Shown here: in pieces, positions 9,216 to 19,500 of the stretch
How positions within the stretch are numbered: position 1 is the stretch's first letter
Layout: each line of letters begins with the position of its first letter
NCBI RefSeq assembly: GCF_030555055.1
Contig: NZ_JAMOAO010000001.1
Location: 2,728,001 to 2,792,000 of the forward strand
Length of the DNA: 64,000 bases
Source of the DNA: Nocardiopsis sp. YSL2
GTDB taxonomy: Bacteria > Actinomycetota > Actinomycetes > Streptosporangiales > Streptosporangiaceae
Direction of reading: 5' to 3'
The notes under the pieces: model-generated
The model's database searches: none
The model's input: the letters and a program-made list of their open reading frames with translations, nothing else
What the model was told of the DNA's origin: nothing
Made by a program: the position numbers and the translations under genes

Positions 9216-9304
9216 TGCTCGCGACCCACCCGCCGCCCGCCACCGCCCACAACGGGACACGCCCCAGCTGATATGTAGGGTTTTTTGTCAAGAGCGCAGC
9301 GCTG

Positions 9305-9340
9305 ACCAGCGGTGATAGGTGGTGATCTGCCACCGCTGGT
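9305..9340 (-). ncRNA. structured region 3' of the transposase, possible bridge/seek RNA part
   Basis: ACCAGCGGTG (9305-9314) and CACCGCTGGT (9331-9340) form a perfect 10-bp stem with a 16-base loop inside the non-coding part of the IS110 element. IS110/IS1111 transposases use an element-encoded RNA with paired loops to choose their target. Assigning this hairpin to such an RNA is inference; no target- or donor-binding loop was verified. Confidence 0.3.
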
Positions 9341-9741
9341 CTCCCTGCTGGGGTGGTCCCTGGTCTTCTTCGACAGATGCCGATCCCTCGCGCTGAGCTG
9401 GAAGTCAAGGTGGAGCGCCCCGAGCGCAGCGAGGGACGAACGACCTTGACCACCAGCGAGGGCGTGAGGATCCTGAAGCTGGCGGAGAAGGCGCCACAGG
9501 TTCGTTATGGGGACCGGTGGGAAGGCAGCCTGCGGCCCGCGTGTCACGCACGACGCGTGGTCAGACTGATATGCGCGGGTTGGCTACCGCAGGACGGGCT
9601 GTTCGGCGGGAACGAGGCCGCGGCTCTAGAGAACGAGCGTGGCCCAGGGGGTCAGCCCCGGGCTGCTCATAGCTGTATCGCGGATCGTTCCTCACGCGGC
9701 GGCACGCAGCGCCCTCCCACCGGTCGGCTTATCGCAAGGGC

Positions 9742-10827
9742 TCACTCCTGCACCACGGCCAGTGCCCAGCACCACCCGGCCAGCTCCCGGGCGATCGCGA
9801 CCACGGCCACCGACGGCTTCTTGCCGCGCTCATCGAAACGGGCCCAACGGCGGTGCAGGCGGTGGTTGCCCGCATGCCCCCGGGACCTGGCCGCTGCCGG
9901 GGCCCTCTCCCACCGGGCGCGCATCTCGCGGGTGGGCTGACGGTAGGGGCGGCGGTGGTGCCAGGCGGCCTCCACCAGCAGCCGGCGCACGTGGGTGTTG
10001 CCGGTCTTGGTGATCGGACCCAGCACACGGCGGGACCCCGAGGAGTGCTCGCTGGGCACCAGTCCCACATACGCGCCGATGCTGGACCCGGTGAAGCGGT
10101 GCCAGTCACCGATCTCGGTGGCCAGCCCGAACGCGGTGACAGTGGAGATCGCGCGCAGGCACCGCAGCCGCTCCACCACCGGCGCCCACCCGGGGTCGGC
10201 GGCCTGCTGGGTGATGGCCTCATCCAACCGGTCACGGCGGTCCCGCACCATCAGGACCTGTTCGTGGGCGGCTTCGAAGGCCGCCTGCAGGGCCGGGTCG
10301 GTGAAGGATTGGCGGGCGATCCAGTCGTGGTGGGCCCAGGACCAGGTGTTCTTGCCCTCCCAGAGCAGACCCTGGCGCAGCAGGAGCTTGGACAGGCGGT
10401 GGCGGGCGCGCATCAGGTCGGCGCGGGCGTCCTCGCGGGCCCGGGACAGATCACGGGCGGCTTCCTGGGCCGGGGTGGGGACCCGGACCGGGGTGACCTC
10501 GCCGAGGCGGAGCAGGCGGGCCAGGTGCAGCGCGTCGCGGGCGTCGGTCTTGATCCGGTCGCCGCTGGGGCGCTGGAGTTTGGAGGGGGCGGCCACCACG
10601 CAGTCGAGGCCGGCCCCGGTCAGGGTGCGGGCCAGGGCGAAGCCGGTGGGCCCGGCCTCATAGACGACACGGACCGGGGTCGCGAGGCCGGTGAGCCAGC
10701 CGAGGATCTGGGTGTGGTCGCTGCTCAGGCGGATGGTGCTGATTTCGCCGGTGGGGCCGCAGATCGCGCACGCGGTGGTGGAGCGGGCGTGCACGTCCAG
10801 CCCGACGGTCGTAGGCTCGAAAGACAC
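9742..10827 (-). CDS. IS110-family DEDD transposase
   Basis: About 361 residues. The N-terminal RuvC-like domain shows 'VGLDVHARSTTAC' (first Asp), 'VVYEAGPTGFALAR' (Glu) and 'RIKTDARDALHLARLL' (two Asp), giving the DEDD set. The C-terminal Tnp_20 domain shows 'AYVGLVPSEHSSGSRR' with the conserved serine and 'GPITKTGNTHVRRLLVEAAW'. The frame is intact, so the protein should be active. I chose GTG at 10827 because GGGAGG lies 5 bases before it; a GTG at 10842 is the alternative. Confidence 0.92.
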   Translation of the reverse strand: MSFEPTTVGLDVHARSTTACAICGPTGEISTIRLSSDHTQILGWLTGLATPVRVVYEAGPTGFALARTLTGAGLDCVVAAPSKLQRPSGDRIKTDARDALHLARLLRLGEVTPVRVPTPAQEAARDLSRAREDARADLMRARHRLSKLLLRQGLLWEGKNTWSWAHHDWIARQSFTDPALQAAFEAAHEQVLMVRDRRDRLDEAITQQAADPGWAPVVERLRCLRAISTVTAFGLATEIGDWHRFTGSSIGAYVGLVPSEHSSGSRRVLGPITKTGNTHVRRLLVEAAWHHRRPYRQPTREMRARWERAPAAARSRGHAGNHRLHRRWARFDERGKKPSVAVVAIARELAGWCWALAVVQE

Positions 10828-10938
10828 CGGGACCTCCCACACATGTAGGCACTACCGTCCAGGTTCTGCCTGGTCGGCAACCCACGGCAACGTGTGAGCG
10901 GGGTCCCGGCCTCTTCGCGAACCCTCCCTACATACCGT

Positions 10939-11610
10939 CTAGTCGAATCCGTCGCCGCTTCCGGGCTTCAGCCCGGCATCATGTGCCATCACGGCTGCCT
11001 CCACCCGGTTGCGCAGCCCCAGACGCTTGAGGATCGTGCTCACGTGGCCCTTCACCGTCCCCTCCACGAGGTAGAGTCGGCGGCTGATCTCGCCGTTGGA
11101 CAGCCCCGCGCCCAGCAGAGCCAGGACCTCACGCTCGCGATCGGTCAACTCGCCCACCTGCTCGCGAGCGTGCAGCTGTCCCATCGACCGCCCGTGTTCA
11201 AGCCCGTTGAGGATTCTCCGTGCGACGTTCGGGGACAGGAAGGCGCCGCCCTCGGCCACAGCACGCACGCCCAGCAGCAGCTCCCGCGGGTCGCCGGTCT
11301 TGAGCAGGAACCCGTCCGCGCCCCCGGACAGCGCACGGACCACGTACTCCTCCTCCCCGAACGTGGTCAGGATGATCACGCCTGTTCCCGGGGCCGCGCG
11401 CCGGATCTCGGCGGCCGCGTCCAGTCCGTTCATGACCGGCATGCGGATGTCGACGATGACCACGTCGGGCCGGTAGGACAGGGTGAGATCCACGCCTTCC
11501 CGCCCGTCCGAGGCCTCGGCCACGACGTCGATCCGGGGGTCACCGTCGAGGATCGACCGCACCCCCGCGCGGACCATCGCCTCGTCGTCCACCAGCAGTA
11601 CTCGGATCAC
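10939..11610 (-). CDS. NarL/LuxR-family response regulator
   Basis: 223 residues. Receiver domain: acidic pair in 'VLLVDDEAMVR', phosphorylation Asp in 'DVVIVDIRMPVMNG', conserved Thr in 'GVIILTTF' and Lys in 'GFLLKTGDPREL'. The C-terminal helix-turn-helix is of LuxR type: 'LTDREREVLALLGAGLSNGEISRRL' and 'VEGTVKGHVSTILKRLGL'. It starts with GTG 15 bases after the kinase stop, so it pairs with the upstream kinase. Actagardine-type clusters include a two-component system and ABC transporters, so a link to the lantibiotic genes is possible; the IS110 element now separates them. Confidence 0.93.
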   Translation of the reverse strand: MIRVLLVDDEAMVRAGVRSILDGDPRIDVVAEASDGREGVDLTLSYRPDVVIVDIRMPVMNGLDAAAEIRRAAPGTGVIILTTFGEEEYVVRALSGGADGFLLKTGDPRELLLGVRAVAEGGAFLSPNVARRILNGLEHGRSMGQLHAREQVGELTDREREVLALLGAGLSNGEISRRLYLVEGTVKGHVSTILKRLGLRNRVEAAVMAHDAGLKPGSGDGFD

Positions 11611-11625
11611 GCCTGGCCTCTCCCG

Positions 11626-13119
11626 TCATCGCACCAGTGTCTCGGCCGACACCAGCACCTCAGTATCGAAGCACAATCGGTACGTTTCGTACCCGCCACC
11701 GAACACATCGTCATTGGACCTGTAGTAGACGCACTCCAGCCCGTCCGGCCCGTCGGGCCGTTCCCGCTCCCCGAACGGAGTCCGGTAGAGGTCGCCCTCG
11801 GGGAGCACGGCTTCGACCTCGGCCCGGGGCCGACCCGGTTCCAGCTCCTCGAACACGCTCGGATCCAGGGTGGCGGTCGCCGCCTGATGCGTGGCAAGCG
11901 CCACCGTCAACCCGTAGCCGGTCAACGCGGCCCCGACGGGGAGGCCCACCACTGCTGCGATCGCCCAACCCACCAGCCTGCGCGCCCGACGGTACGGGGC
12001 CACGTCCGGGTGTGGCTCGCGCAGGATCGGTGCCACCGGGGCACCTCTGAACCTGCCAGCCTTCGGGCTCGGCTCAGCCGCTGTCCTGGGGTCGCCCCCG
12101 GACCGTGACCCGGCGACCGAGCCTCGAAGCGGGATGCGCGCCGAGACCGTCCAGCCGGTCTCATCCTTCCCTGCTTCGAGCGATCCGCCCACCAACCGCA
12201 CCCGTTCGCGTAGGCTCACCAACCCCGTTCCGGTGCCCGGCGCCCCAGGTGCCGTGTGCTCCGTCCGCCTTTGCTGAGAGGACGTCTCGCTCACCAGTAC
12301 GGACACCTCGTCCGATGTTCTGGAGACCACCACGCGCAGAGCCGCTCCGGGCGTGTGTTTGGCGGCGTTGGTCAGAGCCTCCTGGACCACTCGCCGAACC
12401 GCATGGTCCACCATCACCGGCAGGTCGCCGGACTCCTCTTCCTGCTGCTCCAGGGCGACATCCATGCCCGATGCGCGGGCCCGCTCCACCAAGGTGCGAA
12501 TCCCGCCCCCGGTCGGGTCCAGTGGAGCCGGATCCGCGTCGGCACGCAGTACTCCGACCGCCTCCATGATCTGCTCCGCCGCCCGGCCGGCGGCCTCACG
12601 CAGCTCCTTGGCCTGTGCCTGGCGCTCCTCGCTCAAGTCGGGGGCCATCTGCAGGCCGCCGGCTCGCAGCGACAACAAGCTCAGTTCGTGGCCCACTTCG
12701 TCATGCAGGTCCTGGGCGATGCGCGAGCGCTCTCGCATCCGGGCGCGCTCGGCGACGAGTCGGGCTTCCCGTTCGAGGGTCCGGGCCCGCTCCCAACCGG
12801 CCTGCTCCAGCGTGGAAGTACTACGCAGATACAGACCCACCAACCAGGGGAGCAGCACGGCGAACAGCACCAGTGCACTGCCCGTGACCCATATCCCCAG
12901 TGGCTGGGTGCTCAGGACGAGCCACACCGTTCCCGCGACCACACCGGTGAAGTAGACCGTCACCGCCGGACGGGGATCCTCCGACAAGCGGCCGGTGAGC
13001 AGTGCGGGCACGGGTAGGGCGATCACCAGCAGCGGCCACCACAGGGCCAGGAGGCCCATGGCGACGACGCAGGCCAGGCCCGCGTGGCTCCAAGGGGGCC
13101 GGGCCGGAAGTACTCGCAT
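11626..13119 (-). CDS. HisKA_3 sensor histidine kinase with C-terminal membrane anchor and outer domain
   Basis: 497 residues. Four N-terminal membrane segments (about residues 12-110), a coiled linker, the phospho-acceptor 'RSRIAQDLHDEVGHELSLLSL' (His near 160), and an HATPase domain with 'VQEALTNAAKHTPG' and 'GTGLVSLRERVRLVGG'. Unusually, after the ATPase domain (about residue 330) comes a linker, a fifth membrane segment ('LVGWAIAAVVGLPVGAALTG', about 397-420) and about 75 residues that should lie outside the cell, with two cysteines (GLECVYY, YRLCFD). Most NarL-partner kinases end at the ATPase domain. No clear ribosome site precedes the ATG at 13119. Confidence 0.9.
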   Translation of the reverse strand: MRVLPARPPWSHAGLACVVAMGLLALWWPLLVIALPVPALLTGRLSEDPRPAVTVYFTGVVAGTVWLVLSTQPLGIWVTGSALVLFAVLLPWLVGLYLRSTSTLEQAGWERARTLEREARLVAERARMRERSRIAQDLHDEVGHELSLLSLRAGGLQMAPDLSEERQAQAKELREAAGRAAEQIMEAVGVLRADADPAPLDPTGGGIRTLVERARASGMDVALEQQEEESGDLPVMVDHAVRRVVQEALTNAAKHTPGAALRVVVSRTSDEVSVLVSETSSQQRRTEHTAPGAPGTGTGLVSLRERVRLVGGSLEAGKDETGWTVSARIPLRGSVAGSRSGGDPRTAAEPSPKAGRFRGAPVAPILREPHPDVAPYRRARRLVGWAIAAVVGLPVGAALTGYGLTVALATHQAATATLDPSVFEELEPGRPRAEVEAVLPEGDLYRTPFGERERPDGPDGLECVYYRSNDDVFGGGYETYRLCFDTEVLVSAETLVR

Positions 13120-13279
13120 GGTCTGGAAGGTAACCGGTGCCGGTAGCCGGCGTCATCTGTCGAAAGTCAGGAAGCCGGGGGAGCTGCAGTCGCGAGCCGG
13201 GGACCGGGCGCCCGGGGCGACCCGTCGGCCACGGGATCCGTCCGTGTGAGGTGAAACGGGGCCTTGGTACGCTGCCGGA

Positions 13280-13488
13280 GCCAGTCGTACCACATCAGTG
13301 GTCAGGGAATCCGGTGCGAATCCGGAACTGACGCGCAGCGGTGAGGGGGACGGGCGGGGTACTGTGCGCCACTGGGGCGGGGCCGCGACGACCACAGCGT
13401 CGACGCGGAACCGGCCTGGGAAGGCACCCCGTCCGGGTGAACCCGAGTCCGAAGACCTGCTGGCCCCTCCGCGTCGAGTGCGCGGAGG
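13280..13488 (+). promoter_or_regulatory. cobalamin riboswitch upstream of the btuFCD-like operon
   Basis: Conserved blocks in order: CAGGGAATCCGGTGCGAATC, 'ACTGACGCGCAGCGGTGAG', 'CTGGGAAGGC' and the B12 box GAGTCCGAAGACCTGCTGG. The closing helix GCCAG (13280-13284) pairs with CTGGC (13460-13464). Directly after it, CCTCCGCG/CGCGGAGG (13466-13488) forms an 8-bp hairpin, probably the expression platform. Binding of cobalamin should turn off the importer genes. Confidence 0.93.
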
Positions 13489-13538
13489 AGCATCCATGCC
13501 AGGCTCCGCGTTCGGGCCCCGACATCCAAGGCATACCC

Positions 13539-14576
13539 ATGCTGCGTTCCGCGCTCCGTCCCCTCGCCCTCCTCCTCGCTCCGTCCCTGCTCCTGACCGC
13601 CTGCGGCCCGTCCGCGGACGGGACCTCCGACGGGACCGGATCCGACTCCGGCGCCACCACGACGATCGACAACTGCGGGCACGAGGTGGGCGTCGACGCC
13701 CCTCCCGAACGCGTCGTCTCCCTCAACCAGGGCACCACCGAGATCCTGCTCTCCCTCGGCCTGGAGGACCGGGTCATCGGCACGGCCACCTGGACCGACC
13801 CGATCATGGAGGGCCTGGAGGAGGCCAACGAGGGCATCCCCCGGCTCGCCGACGACAACCCCTCCTTCGAGGCGGTGCTCGACGCCGAACCCGACTTCGT
13901 GACCGCCTCCTTCGTCTCCACACTCGGCACCGGCGGCGTCGCCACCCGCGCACAGTTCGAGGACCTGGGCGTGCCCACCTACGTCTCCCCGAGCGACTGC
14001 GCCGCCGGCAAGGACAACGAGAGCGGAGGCGACGGCTCCCGCAGCGAACCCCTCACCCTCGACGCGGTGTACGGCGAGATCCACGACCTCGCGCGGATCT
14101 TCGGCGTGGAGGAGCGCGGGGACGCGCTCGTCGCCGAGCTGGAGGGGCGCGTGGACGCGGCGACCGCGGACCTGGACGCCTCCGACACCTCCCTCATGTA
14201 CTGGTTCTCCGACTCGCGGTCGCCCTACCTCGCCGGGTGCTGCGGCGCTCCCGGCGCCATCACCCGGGCGGTCGGCGCGCAGAACGCGTTCGACGACACC
14301 CACGACGAGTGGCCGCAGATCAACTGGGAGACCGTGGCCGACCGCGACCCCGACGTCATCGTGCTCGGCGACCTGACCCGCGAGGCCCAGACGGCGGAGT
14401 CCGCGGACGCCAAGATCGAGTTCCTGGAATCCGACCCCGCCACCCGCAACCTCACCGCGGTCCGGGAGGACCGCTACATCCTGCTCAGCGGCCAGGCGAT
14501 GAACCCCTCGATCCGCACGGTCGAGGGGATCGAGCACGTCGCCGCCGGTCTGCGGGACCTCGGGTTCACCCAGTGA
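13539..14576 (+). CDS. btuF: corrinoid-binding lipoprotein of an ABC importer (BtuF-like)
   Basis: 345 residues. A lipoprotein signal peptide 'LALLLAPSLLLTAC' places the acylated Cys about residue 22. The body is a periplasmic-binding-protein fold of the FhuD/BtuF class: 'VVSLNQGTTEILLSLGLEDRVIGTATW', 'PDFVTASFVSTL', 'DPDVIVLGDLT'. Position directly behind a cobalamin riboswitch and before a permease and ATPase argues for vitamin B12 or another corrinoid rather than siderophore, although the fold alone cannot separate them. Weak ribosome site (AAGG). The stop overlaps the permease start (GTGA). Confidence 0.88.
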   Translation: MLRSALRPLALLLAPSLLLTACGPSADGTSDGTGSDSGATTTIDNCGHEVGVDAPPERVVSLNQGTTEILLSLGLEDRVIGTATWTDPIMEGLEEANEGIPRLADDNPSFEAVLDAEPDFVTASFVSTLGTGGVATRAQFEDLGVPTYVSPSDCAAGKDNESGGDGSRSEPLTLDAVYGEIHDLARIFGVEERGDALVAELEGRVDAATADLDASDTSLMYWFSDSRSPYLAGCCGAPGAITRAVGAQNAFDDTHDEWPQINWETVADRDPDVIVLGDLTREAQTAESADAKIEFLESDPATRNLTAVREDRYILLSGQAMNPSIRTVEGIEHVAAGLRDLGFTQ

Positions 14577-15585
14577 GGGGTGCGCGTTCCGCGCTGCTCA
14601 CCACCGGCGGACTCGTGGTCCTCGCGGTCTCGATCGCGATCACCGTCACCATCGGCCCCGCGGACATCACCACGGCCGACGTCTGGCGCTCGGTGTCGGC
14701 GCGTCTGGGGCTGGGCGACAGCCCCCTGAGCCCGCTGCGCGAGGGCATCGTCTGGAACCTCCGGATGCCCCGGACCCTGCTCGCCGCGGTGTGCGGCGCC
14801 GGGCTGGCCCTGTGCGGCGCCGTCATGCAGTCCCTGCTCCGCAACCCGCTGGCCGACCCGTTCGTGCTGGGGGTGTCCTCCGGGGCCTCGACCGGGGCGG
14901 TGGCCGTGATCGTCCTCGGCTGGGGCGGCGGCGTGGTGTCGCTGTCGGCCGGCGCCTTCGCCGGCGCGGTGCTCTCCTTCGCGATGGTGGTGGTCCTCGC
15001 CCAGAGCCTCGGCCCGACCATGGACCGCGTGGTCCTCTCGGGGGTCGCGGCCATGCAGCTGTTCGGGGGGCTCACCTCGTTCATCGTCCTCACCTCCGCG
15101 GACGCCGAGACGACCCGGGGCGTGCTGTTCTGGCTGCTGGGGTCGCTCGGCGGCGCCGGATGGGCGGACGTGGCCCTGTGCGCGGCGGTGCTGGCCGGCG
15201 TCCTCGCCGTCTGCCTCGCCCACACCACCACCCTGGACGCCTTCGCGTTCGGCGAGGAGGCCGCGGCGCACCTGGGCGTCCGGGTGGTCCGGGCCCGCCT
15301 GCTGCTCCTGACCGCCACGGCCCTGCTCACCGCGGCCCTGGTCAGCTCGGCCGGGGCGATCGGCTTCGTGGGCCTGGTCCTGCCGCACGCAGCCCGCGCG
15401 CTCACCGGGTCGGCGCACGCCCGGCTCCTGCCCGTGACGGCGCTGAGCGGCGCCGTCTTCCTGGTGTGGGTGGACACCGCGGCGCGCACCGTGCTGGACC
15501 CGCAGGAGATCCCGGTGGGCGTGATGACCTCCCTCATCGGCGTGCCCGCCTTCATCGCCGTGCTGTACCGGGTCAGGAGGACGAC

Positions 15586-15589
<4 letters not shown>
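14573..15589 (+). CDS. btuC: FecCD/BtuC-type ABC importer permease
   Basis: 338 residues with about ten membrane segments. Family marks: 'LRMPRTLLAAVCGAGLALCGAVMQSLLRNPLADP' near the N-terminus, 'VSSGASTGA', and 'GAIGFVGLVLPHAARALTG' near residue 265, the loop that contacts the ATPase. GTG start overlapping the preceding stop and a GTG/TGA overlap with the next gene show a translationally coupled importer operon. Corrinoid specificity is inferred from the riboswitch. Confidence 0.92.
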
Positions 15590-16398
<809 letters not shown>

Positions 16399-16445
16399 GG
16401 CGGCTCGGGAGTCACCCGCCACAGCGGAAACGGCGGCGGACCGTT

Positions 16446-16560
16446 AAGGTGTGGATCCTTCGCTCGAGGCGCAGGAACCCGGTGCGAGTCCGGGGCGGTT
16501 CCGCCACTGTGAGACCCCCGCCAGGGGTACAGCCAGACACTGGCCTCGAACGTTCCTACC
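16446..16560 (+). promoter_or_regulatory. compact cobalamin riboswitch upstream of cobN
   Basis: Conserved blocks: CAGGAACCCGGTGCGAGTCC, 'GGTTCCGCCACTGTGAG' and the box 'AGCCAGACACTGGCC'. The closing helix CGAGGC (16465-16470) pairs with GCCTCG (16543-16548). The middle portion between GCCACTGTGA and the box is much shorter than in the other three switches of this window. Confidence 0.9.
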
Positions 16561-16597
16561 GCCGATGGGGCGAGAACCCCGAGGGAGGACTCCGGCC

Positions 16598-19500
16598 ATG
16601 ACGGTACGGATCGCTCTGCTGTCCACGTCCGACACCGACCTGCTCTCCGCGCGCGCCTGCGGAGCCGACTACGCGTGGGCGAACCCGTCCCGCGCCTCCG
16701 ACACCGAGCTCATCGCCGCCGTCGAGGGCGCCGACCTCGTCGTGGTGCGGCTGCTCGGCTCGCCGCACGACCTGTGGCCGGGCCTGGCCGCCGTCCGCGA
16801 GCGGGGCACGCCCCTGGTCGTGCTCAGCGGCGAACAGCAGCCCAGCGCCGAGCTGATGGAGCACTCCACCGTCCCCATCGGCCTGGCGGCCGACGCCCAC
16901 CGCTACCTCGCCCAGGGCGGCCCCGCCAACCTCGGGCGGCTGCACGCCTTCCTGTCCGACACCGTGCTGCTGACCGGCGAGGGCTTCGACCCGCCCGCAC
17001 CCGTCCCGCAGTGGGGCTTCGCCGAGCGGGCCGAGCCGGTCGATCCCTCGCTTCCCCGGGTCGGCATCCTCTACTACCGGGCGCACGAGGCCGGCGGCAA
17101 CACCGCGTTCGCGCACGCCCTCGCCGACGCCGTCGACGCGACCGGGCAGGCCGTGGGCGTCCCCGTCTTCGCGGGCTCCCTGCGCTCGGCGCCCGACGAA
17201 CTCTTCGAGGCGCTGCGCGCGTTCGACGTCCTGGTCGTCACCGTCCTGGCGGCCGGCGGCAGCGTGCCCGCCTCCGCGAGCGCCGGCGGCGACGACGAGG
17301 CATGGGACGTGGAACGGATGGCGGCGCTGGACGTCCCCGTCCTCCAGGGACTGTGCCTGACCAGCTCGCGCGCCGAGTGGGAGGCCTCCGACGACGGCGT
17401 CACCCCGCTCGACTCGGCGAGCCAGATCGCCATCCCGGAGTTCGACGGCCGGATCATCACCGTGCCGTTCTCCTTCAAGGAGATCGACCAGGACGGGCTG
17501 CCCCGCTACGTCGCCGACCCCGAGCGCTGCGCCCGCCTGGCCGGGATCGCGGCCGCCCACGCCCGGCTGCGGCACGTGCCCCCGGCCGAGAAGCGGATCG
17601 CGGTCGTGCTGTCGGCCTACCCCACCAAGCACTCCCGCATCGGCAACGCCGTCGGCCTCGACACCCCCCGCTCGCTGGTCCGGCTGCTGCGCCGGCTGCG
17701 GGCGGAGGGACACGACCTGGGCGAGCCCGGCGACCTGCCCGGACTCGACCTGGAGGACGACACCGAGGCCGGCGACGCGCTGATCCACGCCCTGATCGCG
17801 GCGGGCGGCCAGGACGAGGACTGGCTGACCTCCGTCCAGCTGACCGACGCCCAGGTCCGGATCACGCCCGAGCAGTACGCCGCCTGGACCGAGGACCTGC
17901 CCGCGGCGCTCAAGGACGCGATGACCGAGGCGTGGGGGCCCGCACCCGGCCGCCTGTACGTCAACGACGAGGGCGAACTCGTCCTCGCCGCGATGCGCGC
18001 CGGCAACGTCGTCGTCCTGGTCCAGCCGCCGCGCGGCTTCGGCGAGAACCCCATCGCGATCTACCACGACCCCGACCTGCCCCCGAGCCACCACTACCTG
18101 GCCGCCTACCGCTGGCTGGAGCACGGCTTCGGCGCCCACGCCGTCGTGCACCTCGGCAAGCACGGCTCACTGGAGTGGCTGCCCGGCAAGAACGCGGCGC
18201 TGTCGGCGTCCTGCGCCACCGACGCCGTGCTCGGCGGCCTGCCGCTCGTCTACCCGTTCCTGGTCAACGACCCGGGCGAGGGGGCCCAGGCCAAGCGCCG
18301 CGCCCACGCCACCGTCGTCGACCACCTCATCCCGCCGATGGCCCGCGCGGAGAGCTACGGCGATATCGCGCGCCTGGAGCAGCTGCTCGACGAGCACGCC
18401 AACATCGCGGCCATGGACCCGGCGAAGCTGCCCGCGGTCCGGGGCGAGATCTGGTCCCTGATGCGCGCCGCGGAGCTGCACCGCGACCTCGGCCTGGAGG
18501 AGCGGCCCGACGACGAGGAGTTCGACGACTTCCTGCTCCACGTCGACGGCTGGCTGTGCGAGATCAAGGACGCGCAGATCCGCGACGGCCTGCACGTGCT
18601 CGGCGAGGCTCCGGCCGGCGAGGCCCGCGTCAACCTGGTCCTGGCCGTCCTGCGCGCCGCCCAGGTGTGGGGCGGGATCGGGCACGCGGTGCCCGGACTG
18701 CGGTCCGCCCTCGGACTCAAGGATGACGCACCGGCCCGCGAGGTCGACGAGGTGGAGGCCGCCGCCCGCGCCCTCGTCGAGGCGATGGAGGCCGCGGACT
18801 GGGACCCGGCCGCCGCGGCCGCCCTGCACGACGACCCCGGGGTGCGCGCAGTCCTGGAGTTCGCCGCCACCCAGGTGGTGCCCCGCCTGGCCCGCACGAC
18901 CGACGAACTCGACCACACCGTCCACGCCCTGTCCGGCGGCTTCGTCCCGGCCGGTCCGTCCGGGTCCCCGCTGCGCGGCCTGGTCAACGTGCTCCCGACC
19001 GGCCGCAACTTCTACACCGTCGACCCCCGCGCCGTCCCCTCCCGACTCGCCTGGCAGACCGGGCAGGCGATGGCCGACTCCCTGCTGCGCCGCCACCTGG
19101 AGGAGACCGGGACCTACCCAGAGTCGGTGGGCCTGTCGGTGTGGGGCACCTCGGCGATGCGCACGTCCGGCGACGACATCGCCGAGGTCCTCGCGCTGCT
19201 CGGCGTCCGCCCGGAATGGGACGAGGCGTCCCGCCGGGTCTCCCGGCTCGACGTGGTCCCCCTGGAGGAGCTGGGCCGCCCGCGCGTGGACGTCACCGTC
19301 CGCATCTCCGGCTTCTTCCGTGACGCGTTCCCCCACGTGGTCGCCATGCTGGACGACGCCGTACGGCTCGTCGCCGACCTCGACGAGCCCGAGGACCAGA
19401 ACTTCGTCCGCGCGCACACGCGCGCCGACCTGGAGGAGCACGGCGACCACCGCCGCGCCACCACACGGGTCTTCGGTTCCGCGCCCGGCTCCTACGGCGC

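Larger units (their letters stand above)
9272..10934 (-). mobile_element. IS110-family insertion element, proposed extent
   Basis: The element contains one intact DEDD transposase gene (9742-10827). The proposed ends are the inverted 9-mers TATGTAGGG (9272-9280) and CCCTACATA (10926-10934), which flank 1663 bases. IS110 elements usually lack obvious terminal repeats and do not duplicate the target, so these ends are tentative. The element sits directly downstream of a response-regulator gene whose stop is at 10939. The long non-coding part at 9281-9741, 3' of the transposase, is where IS1111-group members encode their guide (bridge/seek) RNA. Confidence 0.55.

Noticed and set aside
9353..9560. 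Open frame with 'SEGVRILKLAEKAP', faintly like the tail of serine recombinases
   Set aside because: Match is too short and weak, there is no catalytic domain, and the region is inside the proposed non-coding part of the IS110 element.
16446..16560. Possibility that the region before cobN is coding (frame open from 16451)
   Set aside because: The conserved cobalamin-switch blocks and the strong ribosome site before ATG 16598 fit a leader RNA; the added residues match nothing.
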